Assembly: GCA_033002965.1 (NCBI GenBank)
Contig: JAURVB010009077.1
Location: 1-64,000 of the forward strand
Origin: Piper betle
Lineage: Eukaryota > Streptophyta > Magnoliopsida > Piperales > Piperaceae
Reading direction: 5' to 3'
DNA: 64,000 bases
The notes under the pieces were generated by a model. That model ran no database searches, had not been told where the DNA came from, and saw nothing but the letters and a program-made list of their open reading frames with translations. This document shows positions 45,728 to 58,700 of this stretch, piece by piece. The position numbers and the translations under genes are program-made. The number at the start of each line of letters is the position of its first letter. Positions within the stretch are counted from its first letter, which is position 1.

Positions 45728-48700
45728 TCACACAAAGAACTGACTCGACCACAGAGAGTTCCCTTCATATTGATTGGATGCACTTGCAGGTTGCTGCCTT
45801 CCAAGCTGAAGCTGCTTTTCTTGCTCCTTAAGAAGCTTTTGGTTCTCAACCGGTGTGTCCTTCCAACTAGTATTGTTTTCAACTGAGGTAAACTGCAAGT
45901 CAGGAGCTTGCTTTCCTGGGAATGGGAAGTTCATGGCACCATCAGAAAAATTACCGAAGGGTGGAACATATGGTGGCATCTCTCCTATATTAAATTTGTT
46001 TCCTGCAATTGGCCTGCTCTGATAACCATCAAGCCAGCTGTAATCATCAGAAATGGGCAGCTGTTCATTTGCAAACATCAAATTACTCTTCGGGTCATTT
46101 GTTTGCCTAAGCATGGGACTAAATCCAGGTGGAGGGCCGATATGCCGACCAACAGGTTGACTGATTGAATTTCTTTTGTGAAATGTTGCAGCTTCATTAG
46201 TTCCTACTTTGGCCATCATAATAGAGCTGCCAGAATTTGCACCATAAGACGATGCAGGACAAAGACCGAATGATGCCAACCCTTCAGAAACCTCTGACAG
46301 AGTGCCCAATGACATTGCAGCGTTTTCGCCACTGATAGGCATGGAATATGGGAGGGAAGGCACAGGAGATATGCGCCCTTGACCCATTGTCAAACCAGAA
46401 GTAACATGTCCATTTCCAGCAATACTTAAGTTTTTCATGTTATCTGTAAGGCACTGATCCACTATCCATTTTGGGCCATTTGAAATAACATGTGCAAAGG
46501 AGTGGGGAATGGCACTACTATATGGTGCAGATAGTTCAATATTTGAGTTCGAAACGGCAACAGCAGCCTGGAGCTGAGCATTTGCCCAAGAAGTTGAAAT
46601 TGATGTCCCACTAAAAGCTGTCCAGTTAATGCTATTAGAGTTTCCCAGAGGACCTTCACTGGCCGTCTCATAAGCTGTTGAAGAACCAGGAGCACGCATA
46701 TCTATGGGCCTTTCGGACACTGTAGGCTTGAAAACAATAACTTCCTCCTCCTCCTCCCCTTCATCCAGAAGTTCTTTAGTGTGTTCAATAACTCTTGCAA
46801 AACTTTTATCCTCATCAAAAGGTAAAGTTTCTTGTTGCAGCATATCAATAACTTCAGGCATATTAATGGATTCAACAGCAATACTATCATCATTAGATGA
46901 TTCTGGTTCAACTCCTAAACAGAACTTCTTCAACTTACGATCATAATATAAGCCCTGCTGTCCAATCCGAATAACACTAACCAAAGTCCTTGCAGAAGCT
47001 AGAATCCTTTTTGCTCGAGCCCTCTTCTCCTTATCAGTAGAGTGTTTCCTTGAAAAATCTAAAATAAGGTGGGCAGGCTGAAGAGGTAGAAAACCCCTCA
47101 ACTCAAAATCTTCCCATAAAGCCACAACATTACCAGTTTCTCCTTCATCATATTTGCTCATATTAACAAAACAAGTTTCATCATCATCTTCCTCAAGAGA
47201 AGCATACCCGCTTGAAATAAGTTTATTAAATAAGGTGATACACTGGGTCCAGAAGTAAGATCTAGCAGTAGATTGTCTGTCTTCCATCACATCCGCACCT
47301 GCTGCAACATCAGGACAACAAGCTAACCACTCAATGAAAACCAGAACAGCAGGCAACAGATGGCTTGAAGAAAGATCCTGAAACTGGACACAACGCTTAA
47401 CTATGTGACCTCCGATCCCAAAGGCAGCAGTAAAAACATTTTGAAGTAGGACAGAACGCTGAAGTATTTCAGCATAAGATTGGCCTTCAGATTCGCGATT
47501 TGCATGGTGCACAGAAAATATAAGGATACTTATCATCTTGACAAAAAAATATCTGTTTTCTGCAGTATCTGAGCCATAAATAATGTCTTCACCCAAGCCA
47601 GGTGAAAGAAGTTTGCAAAGGTCACTCATCACCTTAGCAAATATGTCATTAAACGTTTCCAGACTGCCAGAGAAGAAAAAATGATAAATACTGGTTGAGA
47701 AACTTTTGAAAGAATAATAAAATTTAACAAACTACTCTATATGAAAAAATTGTATACCTTGTACGAGTAAAAAGAATACCATTCAACCTCACAAAATGGA
47801 TACAAAAGGTTTTAAAGGTATCCCTAGCACTAGAAACTTCTTCCTTTGAATGATCAACATCGGCATCACTGGTGTCTTTTGCTAACAGCTTTGTTTCAAC
47901 TCTTCCTCGTCCTCTTCCAGACACTCTTCCAGTAGTTTTAGCGATGGATGTTTGGGCCTCACCAGCTAGTTGGGAGTAACTCTGCCGATTCTGATTAGCC
48001 AAAAAATTATTTAATAAGCGTTTACACAACACTAGAGAACCCAATAAGGCAAGCACAAGATGGGCTCCTCACTAAGAGGTGCAAATAGAAGAAAAGATGT
48101 TGACTAAAGAGAATATTTGAGTTCCAGTTAAAATGGAAGAATAGATATTGACTAAGCACAAGATGGGTTCCTCACCAACAGGTCTAAATGGAAGAATAGA
48201 TATTGACTAAAAAGTAGATTAAGTCCCAGTTAAAATCGTTATTTATCATGTTATTCCTTTTAGGAGAGTCACAATTCTGGACAACAGAATAATGCCTATT
48301 GTGTTTACCCCATGGTCCCTGCCGGAGTAATTTTCCCCTCTTAAAGATTTTCCATGGGGGATATGCCTGCACAAAGTATTGCAGCCAGGTGTATGTGGAA
48401 GATGCACTGTATATCCAGATTCCATATACTCATCATGCCAGCTACCCATAGATGCAAATTGGAACCCAGTTGTGTATGTCAATCATTATATCATATGGGA
48501 AGCAAGTAAAAGAAATAAACTCCTATCTGTTAACCTAAGCAGCCTACACCATACAATAAAAAGGAAATTATCACCTTCTCAAATGCAATAATTAAGTTGT
48601 CTCTTGCTGTCAAGAAAGGGCTCTCCACAGCCAAACTTCTAAAGTATCGATATACAGCAGTAAATTCATCGCCGGAGTACGACGCCAATATTGCCAACTG

Positions 48701-49689
48701 AAACAACCACACTTGATGAGTCTCCAGAGGATTTTTATATACAGTACTGAAAAAATATGAAACAGAAAATGACAATCAGCATACAAAGAAAAGAAGCAAT
48801 AGGTAAAGAAAACACCTGATGATGAGGATTTCCACTTGAAGGCCAAAGAGAAGCTGCCTGCATATAGTAGCTAGATGCTGCAGAATAGTCACGTGCAGTA
48901 TTATCAGCACCGTCTCCATACAAGCCTTTGTAACGAGAAAGGTCACCCAAGTATATGAAACAACGGTGGCATGACAGCAAGCCCTTCTTCATGTCTGCTG
49001 ATCTTCTAATGTCTTTCTCCAGAAAAATCTGAGTTTCAGGACACTCGGACATGTAACCCAAAGGAAGACCATATTTTGATCTAATTTTTAAAATAAGGTC
49101 GTGGTAAAACCCAGTCGCCTCTGAAAGAAATCCTTTAAAGATGGAACGAATTTTGCTTATGCGTTCTGGTCTAACAACATTTTTAACACCTTGAGAACTG
49201 GTTACAGCAGCGTTAATATGGGATCTAAACTCCTCAATTCGACGATGATGTAACTGCCATAAGGCATGCTCAACTTCGTGCTTTTCAGAAAATTCATGAT
49301 CACTAAGAAGTATTACTTCATAGTTCTCCCGCATCTGAAGCCAGGTATTAGGATCTGAAGGAATTTTAGATTTTGCAGCCTTTCTAAGTCCATTCTCCAA
49401 CTCAACATTCTGCAGAGAAATAATGTGCTTTAAAAATTGTTGTTTCCTTTATAAGAAAAAGCTGGTTAAACAACATTTAACATTGCCCTTGTTTTCCTCA
49501 AGACAAAAAAAAGAACATTTAACACATTAAGCAAAGGGGAAACAAACACCTACATCAACTACAATCAATGTGATCAAAGAATATAGATGTAAAAACCAGT
49601 AAGGAGAGGCTTCAAATATGAAAATTAATAACCTTGTTCAGAAGATGCTGAACAACCTCCCTTGCAGAGTAATCAGAAGAGTTGGCCAT
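45728..49689 (-). CDS. SMG7: SMG7 (EST1-like nonsense-mediated mRNA decay factor)
   Basis: Binds phosphorylated UPF1 through a 14-3-3-like domain and directs nonsense mRNAs to decay; in Arabidopsis it is also needed for meiotic exit. Coding exons on the minus strand: 49689-49633, 49409-48816, 48697-48575, 47990-47758, 47663-45728, in phase, about 980 residues. Start at ATG 49689 (MANSSDYSAREVVQHLLNK). The N-terminal 14-3-3-like/TPR domain covers about residues 1-250 (ALWQLHHRRIEEFRSHI, FIYLGDLSRYK, YYMQAASLWPSSGNPHHQLA, AVYRYFRSLAV). The helical hairpin domain follows (LLPAVLVFIEWLACCPDV, ALWEDFELRGFLPLQPAHL). The last third is disordered, with PPPGFSP and a C-terminal SLWSSQFFV typical of plant SMG7. 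No reading-frame damage. Head-to-head with FCA across a repeat-bearing gap. Confidence 0.95.
48052..48235. repeat. Tandem repeat (~103-bp unit) in an SMG7 intron
   Basis: AGCACAAGATGGGCTCCTCA at 48052 recurs as AGCACAAGATGGGTTCCTCA at about 48155. GGAAGAATAGATATTGACTA and CCCAGTTAAAAT/TCCAGTTAAAAT recur at similar spacing. Intronic, no coding consequence. Confidence 0.8.
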
Positions 49690-50950
49690 TGGACGATCAT
49701 CATCCATTAAAGTCACCACGCTTCTTTACTTCCACAGCTCAGTGACTGCACATTCAGCAGCGGTGGATTTGAAACCTACAAAATACCTTCAATTAGTGTG
49801 CAAAATAGTTCAAAAAACAAGAACAGTGAAACATAAAAATGGGCCAAGAAACAACGAATTTAAAAGTAGACACAATGACCATTTACTGCTAGCAAGTAAC
49901 ACATACATGAAACAATACGGGTGCTGAGACACATATATGATAGGTAAATTAGATTAAGATTAGAGTGACCAATCACAAAACTGTTGCCGGATCACATACA
50001 TGATAGGTAAATTAAGTTAAGATTACAGTGACCTAGCGCAAATGCATTTATTTAGATATCAAGTGGAAATCAGCACAAGAAAAATAGCTAGCATCCTAAA
50101 TGAGGATGGAAATGGTTATTCTGCCATTGCCAGATAATAAACAAAATATATATATTTTGGCCGCTAGTGCTTCAGCGGAGCATACCCTCCTCCAAAGTAA
50201 TCCCTCAAACTTAGCCTTCCCAAGCTTCCCACCATGCTTATAGCAGCTACATCGATTAAACACTGAACTACCAATGTCGCCCTTTTCACCCATAAAACTA
50301 TTTTTCAAAACCCCTGGAATCAGCTCAACCCTGTTTAAACAAATAAAATTAGTAACAAAACTGCCCCGCCTTCTTAATTGCACTAGAACCATCCCGATCC
50401 AGGTAACAACAAATCCCAATTTCTCCGTTCAAACACCCTATCCAACAACTACTCCGCCGCTCAAATTGTGCACAAATTAGACTTCCAACAAGCCCCATAA
50501 TCGAAAGATCAAAGCAGTCCCCCCGAGAAAAAAGAAGATGCTTACAACAACAAATCGGAAGTCGCAACAAAAGGCAGCTATTCTGTACAAGCCTTCGCCG
50601 ACCAAACCTGCGCCACAAACACAATATCAATTTCGCCGCCGAGAGGACGGAAATCGCGCCGCCCCGTGAAACACGTGCACACAACAACGGCTACAAACTT
50701 GCAATACACGAAATCCAATCGATTAACCCATCCTAGGGAGGGCCGATGGTACCTCGACGGCGGCAGGTGAGGCGAGAGGGGCGCCAGCGTTTGCCTAGGG
50801 CGAGGCGGGGCGGCGAGGAAGGGACGGAGGAAAAGGGGGCGGGTGTGGGATGTCCCTCGGGGGGTGGGCAGGTAGGTACGAGGTACCCATGACGGGCCGA
50901 CGACTCCGGGATTCCGAGTCAACTCGGAGTCTGTCCCAGGTCAAAAGATT
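49690..50950 (-). other. SMG7 5' leader and promoter region
   Basis: AT-rich up to about 50550, then a GC-rich stretch at about 50600-50900 that likely holds the first non-coding exon and core promoter of SMG7, separated from the coding start by one or more leader introns. ORFs here have no domains. Confidence 0.4.
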
Positions 50951-50959
50951 AAAAGCCAT

Positions 50960-51665
50960 GTTGTAAAATTCGGATTCGAAATCAAAATCAATTTTTAAAG
51001 AAGTTAAAATTAGAATTAAAATTGGTTTAAATTGAATATAAATTAATTTAATTAAATTGGTCTAATTTGATTTAAATCAATTATATATAATAATTTGATA
51101 ACTCATAATATAAATATATAATAATTAGATATTAATGTTATTTTAATATTACTGTGTGTATTATATTTTATGAATTTTTTTAATTTTTTAAGTAATTATT
51201 ATTTTTTATTCGAGTTAGAATCGAATCAACTTTTAATTACGAGAATGCCACTCCCGCTCTTCACCCCCGCCGTCCCTACCCTGCCTCCCCATTGCCAACC
51301 CTGTCATGCCCAGTCTCCCCCGTCAGCCTTACCCCACTCAGACTCCCCCTACCAACCCTGCCTCGCCCCGCCATGTCGCCCTCCTTGCGCATTTGCCCCA
51401 CCCCGCCACTTTAGTCCAGTTGGCCCCAATCTATCCCCCCGCCGACCCTGCCTAGCCCTATCAGAGTAAAGGGGCAACAACGGCAACAGAGGGAGAACAA
51501 CGGGTATTTTCGTTATTATAAATTTTAAATCTCTATTTTGCCTATGTATAAATAATTCATATAATATAAATCTATATTTTAGTAATTTACCCAAAATTGA
51601 TTCAAAAATTAATTCTACCTTAAATTTGAATCAGATTCGGCCCGATCTGATTTAAATCAGCCAAT
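50960..51665. mobile_element. Candidate non-autonomous repeat element with a GC-rich core
   Basis: Ends rich in GATTC/GATTTAAATC motifs (50965-51075 and 51590-51665) flank an AT tract and a C-rich core (51245-51480). The core is preceded by AGAATCGAATCAACTTTTAA and ACGAGAATGCCACTCCCGCT, close to the sequence before the GC island at 20825-20860. Same architecture as the element at 15694-16954. Ends not exactly defined; no coding capacity. Confidence 0.45.
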
Positions 51666-51688
51666 TATTACGATAGTGCTCAAAACAT

Positions 51689-51723
<35 letters not shown>

Positions 51724-52748
51724 CTGGAGGTTTTTATTTAGTGAAATCTTTTTTCCTAATTGGCTTTGAAAAAATATTTCCTATTTCTCAATAAAAAAGG
51801 TATATATATATTTATATACCAACTTGATTTGTAATTTTATGTCAATCAAAATTTAATACGGTATTATCAATCATATAAATGGTCTAAGATAGCGAGGTAT
51901 CTCTGTCTTGTGCAAGATTATATTTTGAATAATTTAAATTTTAACATAAATTTAAATTAATTTAGAATATAATATACTTTAATCATTTTTTCTATTATAA
52001 TAGATATTGTTATTTATTGTTGTTTGTATTGTTATTTTTTAGAAAATCTTAACATATTTTGTTTATTGATTAATCGATATTTATCAATTTATTGATTTCA
52101 GTAATCTAGTTAGGTAATAACTGTCAAACTTAAAACAAGGTTTAGTTTTAAACGAGTTAGAATTTTTAATTTTAATTAGAACAATAAAATGATAAAAATA
52201 TAATATAATTTATTTTATAAAAGATGATATTATAAAATAATTAGATGATATGCGTTAGATTCATTTATTTTTTGAACGGTTTGAAAGTTATCCATTAAAT
52301 TGTCGTCGAAAATTACTTAACTTGAATTTTATTTAAAAATAAGTGGGCAGAAGAGAAATAGGAATTTTTGTGACTCAAACTAAACAACATTAATTTTTAT
52401 TTATATGTATTTATATTTAGAATAATTTGAATATGTATTTAGACATATATGTTTAAATTTATGGGTACAATAGTTTGTATTTTCACATTTATAAATATTT
52501 AGTTTATTTAAATTTATAAGAAAATAAAATTAGGAAAATTTTAATGGAAGCAGAGGATGACAGCAATGACGTTTTCAATTCAATGAGAAAGAAAGAGTTG
52601 CTGTGATGGTGTGATTGAAGCCGATTGTTTATGAAAGAAAGGGACCCGGACTTGTGAGCAAACCGGGCGTCTTACCCGCCAAACCCGTATAAGTACCCGC
52701 CAACGCAACAATAATAATCGTCTTTCTCTACTCTCGACATCGATTCCT
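51666..52748 (+). other. FCA upstream region
   Basis: Very AT-rich with a TA microsatellite at about 51697-51723. The last 200 bases become GC-rich and contain a TATA-like GTATAAGTA near 52687, about 60 bases before the FCA start. No other gene. Confidence 0.4.
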
Positions 52749-55700
52749 ATGCCCCCCACTTCCGCCACTCGCTCGCCGCCGATCTCTCCCACTGCCGGCG
52801 ACTACAACTCCCCTTCTCCGGGTGTTGGGGCGGCCATGGACAGGGATAGGAGGGACAGAGATAGAGACCGGGACAGGGACCGGGACCGCGATCGGAGCTA
52901 CCCGCGGCCGAACGGCGGCCGCTACTCCGATAGGTACCCGGGCGACCATCAGCAGGGGAATGGGCCGCGGGGAGGGTACTCCGACGGCCGCTACAATCGC
53001 AACTTCAATGGCCCTCCTCCTCATCACCACGGCCACAATCAATCCTTCGTCGGCGGCGGCGGCGGCGGAGGAGGCCATCCTTTTCAGCCCGTGGGCGGCG
53101 GCGGCGGCGGCTACGCGGGGCCTATGTCGGGTCGCAAGCGCGATAGCGGCGGCGGTTTCGCTTCCTCTGGGAGAGGGCACTCCCCTGGTATGAAGAGGGT
53201 TTTCTGGTTGATTTTGTAGCTACTGCTTAGTAAATTACTTCTCAAAGATCGCTCCTTTTCTTCAATTTCTGCTATTTTTTTCGTGCTATCGGTGTTCTCT
53301 GGCCCTGTTTTTGATATGGGATTCTTGTCTTCTTCTTATAATTGTGTTTGCTTATAATTTTCAGATAGAAGTGACGTTGGCAGGGTTGTCAAGCTTTTTG
53401 TTGGTTTCGTTCCTCGAACAGCCGCCGAAGATGATGTATGAATACCCGATTTCGTTACTATTTACCACCAAAGAACTTGTTTTTATTTTAGCCTATCATC
53501 GATAATTGATGGATGCGCTTTTGTATTAGATTCGTCCCTTGTTTGAGGAGCATGGATACGTTCTCGAAGTTGCTATAGTCAAGGATAGGAGGACGGGTCA
53601 ACAACAAGGTACGTACAGATTCATTCTGTTCGTTGGATATTTGTCATTATCATTTTTTTCAGGTCTTTTGAAGGGATGACGGGAGCAGTAGCTCGTATCG
53701 CTTCTTTTAGTATCTGGAACGGTTACGTGGGTTATTCATTGTGGTCGCAAACCTTTCGGTTTTGCATCCCCATCGACAGTCGGAGGAAAGATGGGACCAT
53801 ACTAACAATCAATTTTGACGGAACGGGTCATAGGGATCAGGTGTAAAAATGTAGAAACTGTATGTCAAGATGTACAAGCAGTGTGCAAGAACAATTTTTT
53901 TACTTGTGCGAGTAAAAAAATGATATGTGGACATGCTAATGCTAGAAGGCTTTAATGATATAACCTATTTGTACATGGGCAAATTAGAAATTCGATGTAG
54001 CTTGCTTGAGTTGAAAATTTTGGCAACCTCTGAGCAATTGGATGCTGAATGGTGTTGATGATGGATACCTCTCGTACATGGTTGTGATGAGACATGCTTT
54101 GCGTATAAATAATGGTTGCTTTTCTTCAATGGCTGTGTTTATGATATTTCCATGGGGATATTAGCTTACATATATTTGATGGTGCTGTCTGATACTGGCC
54201 TATTTTTATGCGGAAAATTGCGGACATAACGTGTGTTCTTTTTTCAATGAGCGTTGGCAGAATGGTTTCTGTAATGTGAAATGGTACAATGAGAGGGTTA
54301 CTGGCCCATTCTTAGTTGGGACATGAGCTGGATTGGATGCAAAAGAATTGGGATGCCATTGGTGATAGATGATGCCAAATTGTTAATGTGGAATATGATT
54401 CATCTATCCTTATATTGTGGTTACATTACCGTACCTAGTATGAAAGGGGATTATTACATTTGTCGCATATATGCTTATGCAGTGTGGAAGCTTTTGGATT
54501 CAGTATTATTTGAGAGTGCAAGGTGCATACATGTTTGGTTACATTAAGATGCTGGGTCACATAATGCATGTGTTTGATTCTCACGTAAAATTTTCCTTCA
54601 TGTTGTGATTTAGCCAGATTTAGGATGGTTAATTCTTCCATTTGGTCCTTTTCCCACGAATTGGAGGAATTTATGTGTAAAAGATTTGCTAATATAAAGT
54701 TTGGGATAAGAAGTTGATTAGTCAATGCAAGGTAGACATAGATTATTTTTCCGATTTACGCCATTCAGATTACAATTCAGAGTGACTTGCTGCTAAACAT
54801 GCAGTGGCATTAGAAACTTGTTTTGCAGCATTTGTACAGATAATATGGGCTTACTTCCAGGATTGTTAGTTTGTTTTACAATTTGTTTAGTTTCGAAGTT
54901 TCCATTTGATTATGATTCATGATGTAATGCAAAGGGCGGTAGACATGATTGCCATTGGTGGATTATCCACATTCTTATGCTTGTCCATTGTCCATTACTT
55001 GCAATATACAAGATGCTTTGTTATGGTATAAGTTCCTCTTTTTTTGCTCATCGCTGGAAGTTAGGTAAGGAGACAAAGTAAGTGGATTAGGAAATGGATG
55101 AGTAACTACTCATTTTTAATTGCAACTGCGGGAATGATCATGGTCCTTTCTTTGTGATTTATTGGTGGGTCCAATACCATGCTCGTGGCTAAAATAGGTG
55201 GAAGTATTGCAGCCATATGGGCATCTGAAGCGTTGTATTTGTCTTTCCTAACACAATGTGTTGTTGTTCTGTATACAACTAACAAAATTACTGCTACGTT
55301 TGTGTTGCAACATGATCAAGAGCAACGACCTGTTTTTAGTGATTTTTTTATAATGTGTCAGGGTTAAGTTTATTGGGTAGGCTAATGCATCACAGTGTTT
55401 TAAATGTATGTAATAGTACAATTGCAGATATATATAATCTGCAGTACAATTTTTGGACATGGAATTGTGGATGCCAAGGAATTGTGTTTCAATGCATTAT
55501 TTATGCAGGCTTCTGTTTTGTGAAATATGCAACTCAGGAGGAAGCTGATCGAGCAATTAGGAGCTTGCATAATCAAGTGACTTTACCTGGTGTAAGTTTT
55601 TCGAGTCTGCCATCACAATGTGAATCTTGTTTTCTAAGCAAAACATTCATGTGGAACATCTTTATATCTCTCTACCTCTCTTTCTTCTCGTCAGGGGTTG

Positions 55701-58700
55701 GGTCCCATTCAAGTTAAGTATGCTGATGCTGAGAAGGACCGTATTGGTAAATTTCAAGGTACAAGCTTTCACGGTATGAGCCATTTTCCATAATTATGGA
55801 ATCATGATCGTTCATCTTTATTTTGTTTTCTTTATTGTAGCAATGTTTAGATCTTAATTTTATGTGTTTATATCTAATATGTATGTACACTCAGTTGTGG
55901 CTTCTAGCGTCATAACTTTTTGGTAATGAATCAGTCTATTTGTGTTTACCTAATTGTTATGCTAAGTTATTCTTTTATCTTTGTTTTTTTGAAATCTATT
56001 CTTGTATTTGTTTTGTTGTCTGGAGCATGGTTTGCCATTTCAGCTGTATATTTTTGCAATTTGCCGAAATGAATTTGCTGGCGAAATCGATTCCACCTAT
56101 ATTGCCAATATATGGCTGAAATTTTTACTGGATATCGGTGTTATTTATATTGTTGCTGGCGAAATTGTCAACCTCTTTTGTTAGGGGTTCAAACTCATTA
56201 ACCTATCTATTCCAAATTAGTTGTTTGGCGTCATTAATCCATAAGCGTGTTGGCTCACCGTATTTGCATTTAATTACTTTGTTTGTAACTTTGATTAAAC
56301 ATCTTAATTATTTACTAGCCTATTAATTTTACTTTTTTAGATCAATTATTTAATCTTATTAAGTGCCTCGTGAGTAAATTTTTGATGTATTTAATGGATG
56401 TTTTTACAGGTACCTTGTTAAGTGGATTATAATTAGCTTATTTGCATTAATTAATTTAAACAAACTATGTAAGCTAACAATTATGTTAGTTTAATGTGTA
56501 TTATTGTTCATATGTATGTTATTTAGGGTTCAAACCTATGTTTACACATTCAAGAGCTATAGAATAATCATCCTTATCTTATAATAATATATTATAAGCA
56601 TTTCAAATTTTTCAAAAAATTCTTGCATATCTCTGATATATCTACAATATCTCGGCCAGCCGAACATCTGAAATGAAAACGAAATCCGTTATTGCAAACC
56701 TTGGGTCTGGAGTTTGTTCAAGTTTTCAGCTGGAAAATCTTTACGGCTTTTTTTAAAATTCAAGTGTAACATATCAACAGCCGGCAAAGATGTTCATCTT
56801 AATGTGGGGATTTGTTTAAATAGAATAATTAAGTCAAGTACAAACAAAAAATTAGTGTCTAGGATTGATTATGGGGTAAGCTGAGTGTGACGACCATTGA
56901 TAGAAGGAATGATGCAACTATGTTTCTGAATAGAAGCAAAAAGTGACCCCCTTCAAATTGGGTACATGAGATATGAATAATTCTACTGCTGCTATATACA
57001 CTGTTTCAGAAATCATTCGCTTTTTAATAACGTAGAAAATGTCTGATAGGGTGTAGACAATATCTGAGAGTCTCTAATTAACTTTAGTAATGAAAGAAGT
57101 GGATAATTTTTAGCTTGTAGGGTAATTGTGTTACATTCTTTGCATGTATTAGCTTCATGAAAAAAAGATGATCTGAATATTATATGGATCTGTTGGGTTC
57201 TTTGAAATTTTGAAGGCTTTGTTGATTTCTTTAGATTTCTTTTGGTTATAGTGTGTAGCTAATGAAACGCTATGGTCATTAATCATCAAAGTGTAAGTGT
57301 TTGTATTTTATGTTTTGCTAAAGGAGTGGAATCTGCTTTATTCATGGGTAAACTTCCTTAGTTTTTTTGGTGAATTTTTTTAGTGGATTATTCTTTGTGG
57401 TAGGTGCAAGTGAGCCCAAGCTGTTTGTTGCTACACTAAACAAGCATGCCACAGAGAAGGAAGTTGAGGAAGTAGGTTTTCTATTTTGATCAAGCTTTTG
57501 ACGAATCTCTTTGAGCATATAGATGATACATATTTGAACAAAAGACTGAAATATAATCTTTATTTCAGATATTTGCTCCTTATGGTCATGTTGAAGATGT
57601 ATATCTTTTGAAGGATGATTTCAAACAAAGTCGAGGTGTTAAGCTCTACGGATTACGATTTCTTATGTGTTTTATCCTTGCTTCCTTCTAACTTTTATAT
57701 GCTTAAGCCTTTTTAAACTTTTGAAGGCTGACTTTTATATTTTTATGTAGGTTGTGGCTTTGTCAGGTTCTCTACTAGGGACATGGCAGTGGCAGCGATG
57801 AATGGTCTCAATGGAACTTATGTGATGAGAGTATGTTTGTTTAGTTTGTCAATCTTCTCATGTGCATATCATTTTTAGCGGTGTCATCCATCATCGTAAG
57901 TGTAGTTTTCTCAATAATGTGTTTCTGTTTCAATTACTAGGGTTGTGAGCAGCCAATAGTTGTTCGGTTTGCTGAGCCTAAGAGGCCTCGAGGTGGAGAT
58001 TCCAGGTTAGCATCTGCAACGTTGTGACTCTTATAGATGCTATTATGAGTTGATATGGCTTGGAAACATTTTGCAATTTGTTTTTTCAGGCCTGGCCCTA
58101 CATTTGGGGGTCCTGGCTTTGGTCCTCGATCTCAGCAACCTCCACCAATCAGGTTTTTCTGAAAGTGATGTTCAAGAAGAAATATTTGTTCTTCGTTTTC
58201 ATTCTGTTGTATGCCTTTTTCTATTGTGCTCAGGCAAATTTTTCCTTTTCTTCAGGCCATCATCCAATATGGGTGATTTTGAGCATGGTTCATCAAGTCC
58301 TTGGCACCCAATGAGTCCTCATCATGGGGTTCCATCTTCTCAGTTTAGTTCAAATGCATTTGTGAGTCACTTGCCGTCAAGGGATGCTGTAATGCCTATC
58401 TTCTGAATCTTCGATTTTTTTTAAAAAGAAATAGCAATTACTTAGTTGAATATGGCTCGTGTTGTAATGGTGTACTGGTGTAGATGGGTGGATACCATTT
58501 GTTAAAGATAACTGTGGTTGTTGAGGTTTTAATCGTTTCCTGCCTACAAGAAACCAATTTGCTTCTCCTAAAGGAGCACAAATTTTGCATATATCTTCTA
58601 TTCCAAGTAGCTGGTTTGCAGTACTTTTTACTTATAAGCTTTACTTTATCCAACTTTTTGAACGATCTAAAAAAATTAATTGGTTTCAATTTTTAGGTTG

